Below are positions 15,985-24,322 of a DNA stretch of 64,000 nt, in pieces. A program made the position numbers and the translations under genes. The notes under the pieces are model-generated. The model did not search any database and was not told the DNA's origin. It saw nothing but the letters and a program-made list of their open reading frames with translations. This DNA is from Deltaproteobacteria bacterium (GTDB lineage: Bacteria > Myxococcota_A > UBA796 > GCA-2862545), in the NCBI GenBank assembly GCA_007693595.1, contig REDI01000080.1:179138-243137 (forward strand). The letters run 5' to 3'. The stretch's first letter is position 1; the number at the start of each line of letters is the position of its first letter.

Positions 15985-16773
15985 TCACTTGAGCTTATAG
16001 ACGATATTGAGCATGAAGGACGCTCGGACTTTCTTGTTCTCGTCGTCGCGGGCGGGATACCAGCGCCACTTGAGCAGGGCTTCGGTCGCGGAAGCGTGGA
16101 AGACCTTGGGGCAGGCTTCGAACTGGACGTCGTAGGGAGAACCGGACTCGTCGATGAAGATCCGGACCCGGCAGTTGACGTCGCCCAGCTTCATGGTGCG
16201 CGCAGCCTCGGGGTAGCTGGGGGCGACCCGCCGCTTGACCTTCACCTGCGAGTGGTGGACGGCCCGGACCGGATTTCCGAGCTGCCCGCCCTTCACGCCT
16301 CCGACGACCCCTCCGACCGTGCCACCGACCTCGCCGCCTTCGACGCCACCTTCGACGCCGCCTTCGACCCCCTTGGGCCGCTTGGCCGTGACCTGCTTCT
16401 CTTCGATCTTCTCTTCGAGCTCTTCGACATCTTCGATCATGTCGTCGGGGTCGGGCTCAGACTCGTCTTCGGGCTCGTCCTCTTCTTCGTCGTCGTCCTC
16501 GGGCTCATCGGGGGCGGACGCGGGGGGCGGCGGGGGCGGCGGGGGCGGGGGAGGTGGCGCTTCGAGGTCGTCGACCTCCTCGTCCTCAAGGACCAGGTCC
16601 ACGAGGTCCTCGTCGATGATCTTCACGCCGGTCACCTCTTCGGTGATCCGGATGGCTCCATAGCAGATTACCGAGACCCACGCGAAGACCAGTACGGCAC
16701 CCACCGCGCCGAAAGCGATCAAACTTCGGGTAACGGCTTCTTCGTCATTGGATTTTCCGACATTGTCGAACAA
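15985..16773 (-). CDS. tonB: TonB family energy transducer
   Basis: A 262-residue protein from a TTG at 16773 preceded by AGGGGA four bases upstream. The next in-frame start, a GTG at 16827, has no ribosome-binding site and adds a stretch rich in rare codons. Residues about 17-38 are a transmembrane anchor. They are followed by an acidic stretch, a run of twelve prolines, a Glu/Asp-rich segment, and a glycine-rich EGGVEGG/VGG repeat in place of the usual Lys-Pro rod. The C-terminal TonB domain has RVAPSYPEAAR, CRVRIFIDESG and the final ALLKWRWYPA. It heads the tonB-exbB-exbD-exbD operon, 61 bases before exbB. Confidence 0.87.
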   Translation of the reverse strand: MFDNVGKSNDEEAVTRSLIAFGAVGAVLVFAWVSVICYGAIRITEEVTGVKIIDEDLVDLVLEDEEVDDLEAPPPPPPPPPPPPASAPDEPEDDDEEEDEPEDESEPDPDDMIEDVEELEEKIEEKQVTAKRPKGVEGGVEGGVEGGEVGGTVGGVVGGVKGGQLGNPVRAVHHSQVKVKRRVAPSYPEAARTMKLGDVNCRVRIFIDESGSPYDVQFEACPKVFHASATEALLKWRWYPARDDENKKVRASFMLNIVYKLK

Positions 16774-16972
16774 GGGATCCCCTAAAGGCGTCGAGGTCCC
16801 TAACCCTATCGAGCGGTGGCGGGCCACAGGGCTGTTGGAGCGAGGGAGCGTCGCCTGGTTGGTGGGTGAGCCGGGTCGCCTCGAGCGTTCTTGGGGGCTT
16901 CAGCGAGATGAAGCCGGCGAGTCGGCCTCGATGCACAGAGGTAGTGGCGCTGGCAAGGCTGCGGTTAAGGGT

Positions 16973-17170
16973 TCAGCCAAAGTAGGCGCCAATGCCGACG
17001 AAGAGGAGGATCGCGAGTGCGATCGTGGCGGCGGTAAGAAAGATGCCAAGCAGCACCAAGCCTGCGAGGGCGCCTGCGCTCAGCAGCCCCAGGCTCGCCA
17101 CGATGGTCGCGAATAAGCCACGGGGCTCATCGTCGAGATGGGAATCACGTCGCTCGGACTCGCCGCTCAT
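16973..17170 (-). CDS. Small two-helix membrane protein, unknown function
   Basis: A 65-residue protein with a charged N-terminus and two hydrophobic helices (about residues 20-40 and 43-63), ending IGAYFG. The ATG at 17170 lies three bases after the xseB stop (a GTG at 17173 abuts it), so it is probably translated from the xseB operon. I do not recognise a family. Coding is supported by tight spacing and a clean hydrophobic pattern only. Confidence 0.55.
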   Translation of the reverse strand: MSGESERRDSHLDDEPRGLFATIVASLGLLSAGALAGLVLLGIFLTAATIALAILLFVGIGAYFG

Positions 17171-17173
17171 CAC

Positions 17174-17416
17174 TCAGCCTTGGGAGGGGTCCTCGAGGGG
17201 CTGTTCTTCGATACCGTGGGCACCCCGGCTGAGCGCGGCAACCCTCTGCTCCGCACGATCGAGGTGTTCGTGGCAGCGTCGTGCGAGGGCAACCCCCTGC
17301 TCGTAGAGGGCCAGCGCCTCGTCGAGGGAGGTCTCGCCGGACTCAAGCTTTCGCACACGCTCTTCGAGCGCGTTCAGGCTCTCTTCGAAGCCGTCGGTGG
17401 TGTCGGAGGGGTTCAT
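17174..17416 (-). CDS. xseB: Exodeoxyribonuclease VII small subunit
   Basis: An 80-residue helical protein with the XseB signature FEESLNALEERVRKLESGETSLDEALALYEQG. It binds the large subunit XseA to form exonuclease VII, which degrades single-stranded DNA. XseA is not in the window. The start codon directly follows the stop of the helicase-associated gene, with no gap, so it is coupled to that gene. Confidence 0.9.
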   Translation of the reverse strand: MNPSDTTDGFEESLNALEERVRKLESGETSLDEALALYEQGVALARRCHEHLDRAEQRVAALSRGAHGIEEQPLEDPSQG

Positions 17417-19660
17417 CTAGGACTCCACGGCTCGGAGCCGCTCGATGCGGGCGAGCATGAAGGTTCGGCGCTCTTGGGTCTCGCGGTCCAGGCCGACCAG
17501 GACGGGAGCATCGGCTTTGAAGGCGAGTCGCTGAGGCTGAATACGACACGTCAGCGACTGCCCAGTGCGGGCTCGGTAGACCATGTCGAGGTCTTGGGAG
17601 GCGACCATGGCGGCCTCGATGATGGTTCGGGCCTCGGCGGGCTCTACCTTGGGGGGTTGATCGGAGGTGCGCTCGGCCCGCGCTGCGGAGCGGGTGCCGG
17701 GCACCGGGTTGAGGGCGTCGGGCTCGACCAGGGAGGTGCCTGAGCGGCTCGAGGGCCCCAGGGCGTCCTCGCGGGCCTCGGTCACCAGGCGCGAGAGGCG
17801 CTGGCGGGCCTCAACCTGCTCGGGATCACCGGGGTAGCCGCGCACGTCGGGGCTCGGATCGAAGCCCGAGTCCGCGAGGACCTTGGCGACCTCGTCGCGC
17901 CGGCGCCGGTCGATGGCGTACATGCCAGGAGCAAAGCGGTGGAGGAGGTAGGGCTTGAGGCGCTTATTGCTCTCGAGGCGCCGGATCTGTGAGCGGTGCA
18001 CGGTGAGGAGGGTGAGATCGTGGAACTCGACATCGCCGCGGTGACCTATCCAGCCCTTGAGGGTCTTCTCGACGTTCTCGGGCAGGCCGATCTGACTGTT
18101 GTCGCGTAGGAACTGGAGCACATCGTCGCGCCGCCAGCCGCGCGAGAGCGCACGCTCGATGGTGGTCTCGGTGATCCGGTAGGTGTTGGCGCGATCGCAG
18201 CCGGTAAGCTCGGCGAGCTCACCGATCCGAAAGAGCATGACCGGCGCGAGGCCTGCGGGCGCCATGATCTCGAAGGCAGGCGTGAGGTAGAACTGACGAA
18301 ACCCATCGTCTACGGCGGGCTCGAGGAGCTGCTTGCCACGGGGTGAGAGGCGGTAGAACTTCTCCTGGCCCCACTGGCCCAGCTCTAGCAGACCGATCCG
18401 TACCAGCGGGGCGAAGCTATAGCTGTCGCGATCGCTGGAGCGAGCGGACTGGGTCTGACCGCGTTGGAGCCGCTGCCGCCAGTCTTCTCCGCGCTTCCAG
18501 CGCCGATAGAGGGTCGCGAGTGGACGCTCCGGGACCCACTCCCCTTCGCCTGCGTGCACGGCCCAAAGCACCCACTCCGCCATGTCGAACCGACGGTCGA
18601 GGGCGCGGAAGATGAGGTCCCGCTGGTCTTCGGGCTCGAGCTGGAGCCACTCCTCGACCACATCGCGGTTCAGCGCGAGATACTCGCCTCGAAGCTCGAC
18701 CATCCCGTGCATCATCAGGAAGTCGAGATGGAAGGAAAAGAGCTCGCTCTCGGGCTCCCAGAGCTGCGAGAAGAAGGCGTCCATCTCCTCTTTGTCGGCC
18801 CGATAGATCTCTTGGCGCTGGGTGAGGCGAGGGGAGACCTGATCGATGTAGGTCGACAAAGAGGTCAGCGTGAACTCGAGGGGTGGGCAGAAGGGCCTGG
18901 ACTCCGTGATCCGCATGTCTTCGTGTTCGAAGGTGGGCAGCGATAGATCATTGCCCAGCGCGGCGACCAGCCCATCGATCAAGGGCTCAGGGACCACGTA
19001 GAAGAACTGGCTCGAGGTGTTGGCGGCGCTGAACACGACTCCCTTCTCGGCCAGCACGTTCATGGTCTTGGTCCACTCGCGCTCATGCCCGCCATACGAG
19101 AGCATCAGCTCGCGCAGGAGCTCTTCGTTGTGGGCGATGCCGCCGCACTGAAGCAGGGCCGAGATCGCCTTGCGATCCCGCTCGTGCAGCGACTTGATCA
19201 GGCCGACGAGCCGGCCCCCCTGGGCCAGCGCCTTGACCGTGAGGTCGACGAGACGCTCCTGGCTGCCCACGCGCCCGGGCTGACCTCCGAGTCCTTTGTA
19301 GAGGGTCCCGAGCAGCGAGTCTGGCATGCGCTCCAGCCAGGCGCGCGCCTCGCGGGCTTCGGACTTGGAGAGGCGACGACGGCGAGTCGTGACGTTGCCG
19401 GGAGAAGAGCGCCGAGCTCGACTGTTCCTTCGCTTGTGCGGGTTGCGACCCGACGCGGGAACCGAGGCGATGGCCCCGCCCAGGTCGACCGACGCCCGAC
19501 GGCCCTTTCGCTTGGAAGGCTCGCCTTGACCGCTGTTCGGGCTGTGGTTGTGGTCCTCGGGGGGCCGCGACTTCTTGTCTCGCCGGCGGCGCCGACGACG
19601 ACGACGCTTGCGGCCGGACGAGTCTGAGGGCGAAGCGCTCTGCTCCAGTTCGTCGGACAT
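17417..19660 (-). CDS. Helicase-associated (Helicase_C_3-type) protein with WYL-like C-terminus, partner of XPB
   Basis: A 747-residue protein. It begins with a very basic low-complexity tail (about residues 17-105, Arg/Lys/Ser), then the large helical region with winged-helix elements found in bacterial XPB-associated proteins. This ends in a domain with FYLTPAFEIMAPAGLAPVMLFRIGELAEL and LLTVHRSQIRRLESN..L.PYL. The last about 70 residues (ARTIIEAAMVASQDLDMVYR onward) resemble a WYL domain, a fold often found as a nucleic-acid or ligand sensor. The gene is 34 bases downstream of the XPB helicase gene. Such pairs are known in actinobacteria and myxobacteria, but their joint function is poorly understood. 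Confidence 0.8.
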   Translation of the reverse strand: MSDELEQSASPSDSSGRKRRRRRRRRRDKKSRPPEDHNHSPNSGQGEPSKRKGRRASVDLGGAIASVPASGRNPHKRRNSRARRSSPGNVTTRRRRLSKSEAREARAWLERMPDSLLGTLYKGLGGQPGRVGSQERLVDLTVKALAQGGRLVGLIKSLHERDRKAISALLQCGGIAHNEELLRELMLSYGGHEREWTKTMNVLAEKGVVFSAANTSSQFFYVVPEPLIDGLVAALGNDLSLPTFEHEDMRITESRPFCPPLEFTLTSLSTYIDQVSPRLTQRQEIYRADKEEMDAFFSQLWEPESELFSFHLDFLMMHGMVELRGEYLALNRDVVEEWLQLEPEDQRDLIFRALDRRFDMAEWVLWAVHAGEGEWVPERPLATLYRRWKRGEDWRQRLQRGQTQSARSSDRDSYSFAPLVRIGLLELGQWGQEKFYRLSPRGKQLLEPAVDDGFRQFYLTPAFEIMAPAGLAPVMLFRIGELAELTGCDRANTYRITETTIERALSRGWRRDDVLQFLRDNSQIGLPENVEKTLKGWIGHRGDVEFHDLTLLTVHRSQIRRLESNKRLKPYLLHRFAPGMYAIDRRRRDEVAKVLADSGFDPSPDVRGYPGDPEQVEARQRLSRLVTEAREDALGPSSRSGTSLVEPDALNPVPGTRSAARAERTSDQPPKVEPAEARTIIEAAMVASQDLDMVYRARTGQSLTCRIQPQRLAFKADAPVLVGLDRETQERRTFMLARIERLRAVES

Positions 19661-19694
19661 CTGAACTCCGTAGGGGCGAGCCCCAGAGCCCCGG

Positions 19695-21377
19695 CTACTT
19701 GGCCGCGGGGCGTTCCTCGATGAAGTAGCGGTAGCCTTGCTCGGTGAGGAAGAGCTGCCGTTTCATGGCGAACTCCTGCTCCTTAGAGTCGGAGGTCACC
19801 ACGGTGTAGAAGGTTGCGGGATTGTCTTTGGGTCGGAGGATCCGCCCCAGACGCTGGGCTTCTTCTTGGCGGGAGCCGAAAGAGCCCGAGACCTGGATCG
19901 CCACGTTTGCGTCGGGGAGGTCGATCGCGAAGTTCGCGACCTTGGATACGATGAGCCGGCGCAGCTTGCCCGTGCGGAAGTCCTTGAACAGGCGCTCGCG
20001 CTCGGACTGCGGGGTCGAGCCCGTGAGCAGCGGGGCTCCGAGCTCGCGCGACAGCTCTTCGAGCTGAGAGAGGTAGGTGCCGATGATCAGCACGTGGTCT
20101 TCGCGGTGCTGGTTGACCAGATCGCGAACGACCTGGATCTTTGCATTATTCTCGGAGGCGAACCGGAACTTCTGGCCGTTGTTCGACCGCTCGTAACGGT
20201 CTCGATCGCGGCCGGTGAACGGCACCCGGATCTCGTAGCACTGAGCCTCGGCGACGAAGCCACGCTTCTCGAGGAGCTGCCAGGGAAGATCGTAGCGCTT
20301 GGGTCCGACGAGCGAGAAGACGTCTCCTTCGCGACCGTCTTCGCGGATGAGGGTCGCGGTGAGGCCCAGGCGTCGGCAGCCTTGGAGCTCGGCGGTGGCG
20401 CCGAAGACTGGGGCAGGTAGCAGGTGAACCTCGTCGTAGACGAGCAAGCCCCAGTTGTGATCCCGGAAGAGGTGGAGGTGCTCGTAGTCGGCATCGCGGG
20501 AGCGTCTCCAGGTGAGCACCTGGTAGGTCGCCACAGTGATCGGTCGGATCTCTTTGCTCTTTCCGCTATAGATGCCGATCTGGGACTCGTGGATGGTGGT
20601 CTTGTCGAGGCACTCGCGCACCCACTGGTGCACCGCGGTCTCGTTGTTGCAGAGCACGAGGGTGTGCTGCTGCACCGTGGTCATGGCGGTGAGCGCGACG
20701 ATGGTCTTGCCCGCACCGCAAGGTAGGACCACCACGCCGTGTCCGCCGGCGGGGTGGCCGTCCATGAACCAGCGCTTGACCGCGGCCCGCTGATAGTCGC
20801 GCGGCGAGAAGTCCTGGCCTCCGAGGGTACGCTCCCGGAGCTTCAGGGGGAGGGGCTCACCGTCGGCGAAGCCGGCGAGGTCTTGTACGGGCCAGCCTTC
20901 GAGGAGGAGCCGCTGCTTGAACATGCCGCGCATGCCCGCCGCGAGCTTCCAGTCGCGACGGCCGTCTCGCTGGAGGAGCTCTCGGCCTGCGTCGGTGTTC
21001 TTGATCAGCTTTTCGATGTAGGCGGTCGCGAACACCACCCGGATCCATTGACGGGGGGTCTCGGGGTGGGCCTGGAGCTGAACGAGCCCGAATCGACCGA
21101 TGGTGTCGGTGATGTTGCCCAGCACGTCGGCGGGGATGTCGAACTTGGACAGTCCGCGGAGGGTCTCGACGATCTCGTCGCGCTCCATGCCGGCTGAAGC
21201 GGCGTTCCAGAGAGAGAGCGGGGAGATGCGGTAGGTATGGAGGAGGTCTGGGGAGGCCTCGAGCTCCGCGAACCGCGCGAGGAAGTCGCGGGCCCGGTCG
21301 AACTCGGTGTGTTGGGTCTCGAGGAGGACCTTGCCGTCACCCTGAACGATAATGGGGTTCGACGGATTTACTTGCAT
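19695..21377 (-). CDS. XPB/ERCC3-type DNA repair helicase
   Basis: A 560-residue superfamily 2 helicase. An N-terminal domain (about 1-180) is followed by motif I PCGAGKT (219-225), the Walker B box DEVH (315-318) and the LTATLIREDGRE motif III region, whose RED element (345-347) is diagnostic of XPB. The C-terminal RecA domain ends QRLGRILRPK. Bacterial XPB has 3'-5' DNA translocase activity and is suspected in excision or transcription-linked repair. It lies downstream of a promoter-like region (21594-21650) and is followed by its Helicase_C_3 partner. Confidence 0.93.
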   Translation of the reverse strand: MQVNPSNPIIVQGDGKVLLETQHTEFDRARDFLARFAELEASPDLLHTYRISPLSLWNAASAGMERDEIVETLRGLSKFDIPADVLGNITDTIGRFGLVQLQAHPETPRQWIRVVFATAYIEKLIKNTDAGRELLQRDGRRDWKLAAGMRGMFKQRLLLEGWPVQDLAGFADGEPLPLKLRERTLGGQDFSPRDYQRAAVKRWFMDGHPAGGHGVVVLPCGAGKTIVALTAMTTVQQHTLVLCNNETAVHQWVRECLDKTTIHESQIGIYSGKSKEIRPITVATYQVLTWRRSRDADYEHLHLFRDHNWGLLVYDEVHLLPAPVFGATAELQGCRRLGLTATLIREDGREGDVFSLVGPKRYDLPWQLLEKRGFVAEAQCYEIRVPFTGRDRDRYERSNNGQKFRFASENNAKIQVVRDLVNQHREDHVLIIGTYLSQLEELSRELGAPLLTGSTPQSERERLFKDFRTGKLRRLIVSKVANFAIDLPDANVAIQVSGSFGSRQEEAQRLGRILRPKDNPATFYTVVTSDSKEQEFAMKRQLFLTEQGYRYFIEERPAAK

Positions 21378-21580
21378 GGATGGACCATGGGCGGAAGCCC
21401 TCCCTGGTCGGCCGGACGCGCATGCGTGACCTGGGCTCGGAGGCTCCGAGCGCTCGTCCGGTCGGTCGTCTCGTGGGTGACGCTGAGCAGAGCCAGGCGT
21501 GCGGCACGAAGCCTGCGCGCATGAAGTCGCTCATCGCCGATGGCGGAAAAGCGGCGGTCGAGCCCGCCGCAGGAGTGACA

Positions 21581-21654
21581 GGGCCTTGACGGCATTGTGC
21601 GGTCGGGCCCTCTTGGTGTCAAGTGTATTCCGCTGGTGCCGGGTGTCAAGGCCC
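21581..21654. repeat. 10-base inverted repeat with internal direct repeat
   Basis: GGGCCTTGAC (21581-21590) is perfectly inverted as GTCAAGGCCC (21645-21654). In addition GGTGTCAAG occurs twice (21615-21623 and 21642-21650), 27 bases apart. The arms overlap the promoter-like hexamers, so they could be operator sites. Confidence 0.45.
21594..21650 (-). promoter_or_regulatory. Tandem sigma-70-like promoters upstream of the XPB gene
   Basis: On the minus strand TTGACA (21649-21644) is followed after 16 bases by TACACT (21627-21622). A second TTGACA (21622-21617) is followed after 17 bases by CACAAT (21599-21594). Both point toward the XPB gene, leaving a leader of over 200 bases. Two perfect -35 hexamers in GC-rich DNA are unlikely by chance. 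Confidence 0.5.
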
Positions 21655-21724
21655 GTCAGCCTGACTAGACGGAGTCTCCGCGCCGGGTGAACGGGTCGGA
21701 GCTTAAGGTGGAGGAGCCCTGCCT

Positions 21725-24322
21725 GTGGCTGAGCCGTTGCTGCATCTCCGCGACATCCTGCCCGCCCACGAAGCCCAGGTTGGCGGGAAGGCGTCGTCCT
21801 TGGGGCGCCTCGCCGCCGACGGGCTGCCGGTGCCGGCGGGATTCGTGGTGCCCGTCTCGGCCTTTGTCGAGGCGCTGCGGGGTGCGGGGCTGTTCAACCT
21901 CGCGTCCATCGTGCATCAGCAGGGTGAGGGGCGCGCGGCTGCGGAGCTGCGTCGCCGCGTCGCAGACATCGAGTTGCCGGCGCCTCTGCTGCAGGCCTTG
22001 GTCGAGGCCGGGAGGGCTCTGGGCGGTCCCTTGGCGGTGCGATCGAGTGGGGTCGACGAAGACGGGGCGTCGCGCTCCTATGCGGGTCAGCACGACAGCG
22101 TACTCGGGGTGGGCCCAACGCAGCTCGTCGCGGCGGTGCGCGCGTGTTGGGCCTCGCTCTATAGCGAGCGCGCCCTAGCCTATCGGGGGGGGCGTGGTCC
22201 TGCGCCGGGCTCCCTGGCGGTCCTGGTCCAGCGCATGGTGCCGGCGGAGGCCTCCGGGGTGCTCTTCACGGTCAACCCGGTGAGCGGATCGTGGCGAGAG
22301 CTGAGCATCGAGGCGGTCTGGGGGCTGCCCGAGGGGCTCGTCTCGGGCCAGGTGGCCCCGCAGTGGTTCCTGCTTCGTCGGCCGCGCCGTACGCCTCGTC
22401 CGGTGCAGCGCGTGTTGGCCAGGGTGCGGCTCCATCACCTCCAACGCGACGTACACCCTCAGTCCAGGCGTTGGGTCCTGGACGATCGAGGTCAAGTACG
22501 GGTCGAGCCCATGCCGGCCTCCCTGCGCGATCGGGCGGCTCTGTCCCGCCACGATGCCCGCCGGCTCGGCCGCTTGGGCCTGCGCATCGAGGCCCGTATG
22601 GGTCGCCCCCAGGACATCGAGTGGGCGCGCACCGTCGACGGCCAGCTGTGGATCCTTCAGGCACGACCTGTAACAGCGTCGTCCGGGCGTGGTCGCGAGC
22701 CCCAGGTCCTCTGGACCCGCCGCTTCATCGGCGAGCGTCTCCCCGATCCGGTCACCCCGCTGTGGTGGTCCATTTTTTCGCCGACCTTGGAGCACTTCAT
22801 CGCCTACCCGGCGATCCAGCGCCAGCTCCTCGGCGGCGGAGGTGCGGTTCGGCTGGTCGAAGGCCGGGCCTATCTCAATGTCACGGTCTTTCAGCACCTC
22901 GCCTTTAAGCTGCCGGGCCACCCACCCCCCAGCTTCATGCTGGAGCTTCTGCCACCCCACGAAGCCCAGCGGCTTCGCTCCCGCTTCGCCGTCGCGCCCG
23001 ACCTCGGAGTCTACGCAGCGTTCCTACGGGTGAGTCTCGCGGAGCGTCGGTGGGAGCGCTTCGCCTGGAACCCCTTCACCAACCCCCGACGGTGGGCCGC
23101 CTTCGAGGCCGAGATCACGCGGGACCTGGACCGGCTGAGCCGACCGCCGATCGAGCTGGATGCCGCCATCGCAGCCGTGCACGAGCTTCTGGAGCTCCTG
23201 CGTCGCTACATCGGGATCCACGTCTGTAGCTTATTATTTGCCAACCTCTGGGATCAGATCTTCGAGGGGCTGCTGGTCGCCAGTGTTCCTGAGGCGGCCT
23301 CGGAGCTTCGCCGCGCCTTGGTGGTGACCCCTCCAGGCAACCGCACCCTCGAGGTCAACCAGGCCCTGTCCGAGCTCGCGACCGAGCTCACCGACGACGA
23401 TCTCGACGCCCTCGTCGAGGGGCGGGGTCTCTCGGGCCGGGGTCACCGGGCAATGCAGGCCTTCTTGGCGGCGCACGGGCACCGGGCGGATGCCTCGTGG
23501 GATCTCTTCGCCCCCCGATGGAGAGATCAACCCGCCCGGCTCGTCCCGGTGCTCCGCGCCCGTCGCCGCGAGGGTTCGGCGATGGAGCTCTCCCCTGAAG
23601 ACTACGCCCGTGCCCGCGCGCGCCTCAAGGAGCAGGTAGGGGACGCGGCCTCTCGGGCTGTCCTGACGGGCTTGCTCGACCTGCTCCGGGAGTACCTCTT
23701 GCTACGCGAGAACCAGCGGTACCGCTTCGAGCAGCTCCAGTGGGTCCTCCGCCTGCACCTCGATGCGGTGGGGGCCCTCCTGGTCGAGCGTGGACTGCTC
23801 GATCGTGTCGAGGACCTCAGGTTCTGCACCTGGCCCGAGATCCAGCGCCTCGCGCGCCGGGCACCCGGCGCGGAGCCCGGTCAGCAGGAGCGTCTCGCAC
23901 GGCGTCGGAGACGCTACCAGGAGCAGCAGGGGCGTCGCGTCCCGAACTTTCTCCGGGGAGACGAGGGGCTGGTGTTGCCGACCGATGGCAAGCGCCTGGT
24001 CGGGCACGGAGTGAGCGCAGGTCGCGCGCAGGGGCGGGTTCGGCTGGTCCGCACCTTGGCCGAGGCGGGGCGACTCCAGCCGGGCGAGATCCTGGTCGCG
24101 CCCGCGGTCGATCCGGCGTGGACCCCGCTGTTGATGGTCGCAGGCGGTATGGTGCTCGAGATGGGCAGTCGGCTGTCACACGGGGCGGTGGTCGCGCGGG
24201 AGTACCGCCTGCCGGCGGTCGTCAACGTCGACGGGGCGCTCGAGCGGTTGGTCGACGGGGAGGAGGTCATCATCGACGGCACGCGAGGCATCGTCTTTCT
24301 TCAGCGTGGGGAGGCGCCATGA
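21725..24322 (+). CDS. Rifampicin phosphotransferase-like / PEP-synthase-like enzyme
   Basis: An 865-residue protein from a GTG at 21725 with GGAGGAG eight bases upstream. The N-terminal third is a PPDK/PEP-synthase ATP-grasp domain (GGKASSLGRL, AVRSSGVDEDG, QRMVPAEASGVLFTVNP). The middle region begins WTRRFIGERLPDPVTPLWW, as in Rph-type substrate domains. The C-terminal swivelling phosphohistidine domain has SRLSHGAVVARE with the catalytic histidine near residue 819. The pyruvate-binding barrel of true PEP synthase is absent. Length and domain order match rifampicin phosphotransferases (about 867 residues), but the natural substrate is unknown. Its stop overlaps the start of a kinase-like gene by four bases. 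Confidence 0.85.
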   Translation: MAEPLLHLRDILPAHEAQVGGKASSLGRLAADGLPVPAGFVVPVSAFVEALRGAGLFNLASIVHQQGEGRAAAELRRRVADIELPAPLLQALVEAGRALGGPLAVRSSGVDEDGASRSYAGQHDSVLGVGPTQLVAAVRACWASLYSERALAYRGGRGPAPGSLAVLVQRMVPAEASGVLFTVNPVSGSWRELSIEAVWGLPEGLVSGQVAPQWFLLRRPRRTPRPVQRVLARVRLHHLQRDVHPQSRRWVLDDRGQVRVEPMPASLRDRAALSRHDARRLGRLGLRIEARMGRPQDIEWARTVDGQLWILQARPVTASSGRGREPQVLWTRRFIGERLPDPVTPLWWSIFSPTLEHFIAYPAIQRQLLGGGGAVRLVEGRAYLNVTVFQHLAFKLPGHPPPSFMLELLPPHEAQRLRSRFAVAPDLGVYAAFLRVSLAERRWERFAWNPFTNPRRWAAFEAEITRDLDRLSRPPIELDAAIAAVHELLELLRRYIGIHVCSLLFANLWDQIFEGLLVASVPEAASELRRALVVTPPGNRTLEVNQALSELATELTDDDLDALVEGRGLSGRGHRAMQAFLAAHGHRADASWDLFAPRWRDQPARLVPVLRARRREGSAMELSPEDYARARARLKEQVGDAASRAVLTGLLDLLREYLLLRENQRYRFEQLQWVLRLHLDAVGALLVERGLLDRVEDLRFCTWPEIQRLARRAPGAEPGQQERLARRRRRYQEQQGRRVPNFLRGDEGLVLPTDGKRLVGHGVSAGRAQGRVRLVRTLAEAGRLQPGEILVAPAVDPAWTPLLMVAGGMVLEMGSRLSHGAVVAREYRLPAVVNVDGALERLVDGEEVIIDGTRGIVFLQRGEAP

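Larger units (their letters stand above)
21378..21724. other. 347-base divergent intergenic region
   Basis: This separates the XPB gene (-) from the Rph-like gene (+). It holds two promoter-like elements on the minus strand and a 10-base inverted repeat, annotated separately. A short open frame across 21368-21649 has no protein-like composition and is not called. Confidence 0.6.

Noticed and set aside
21368..21649. A 93-codon frame upstream of the XPB gene
   Set aside because: It has no recognisable domain, is Arg/His-rich, and overlaps the promoter-like elements and the start of the helicase gene.
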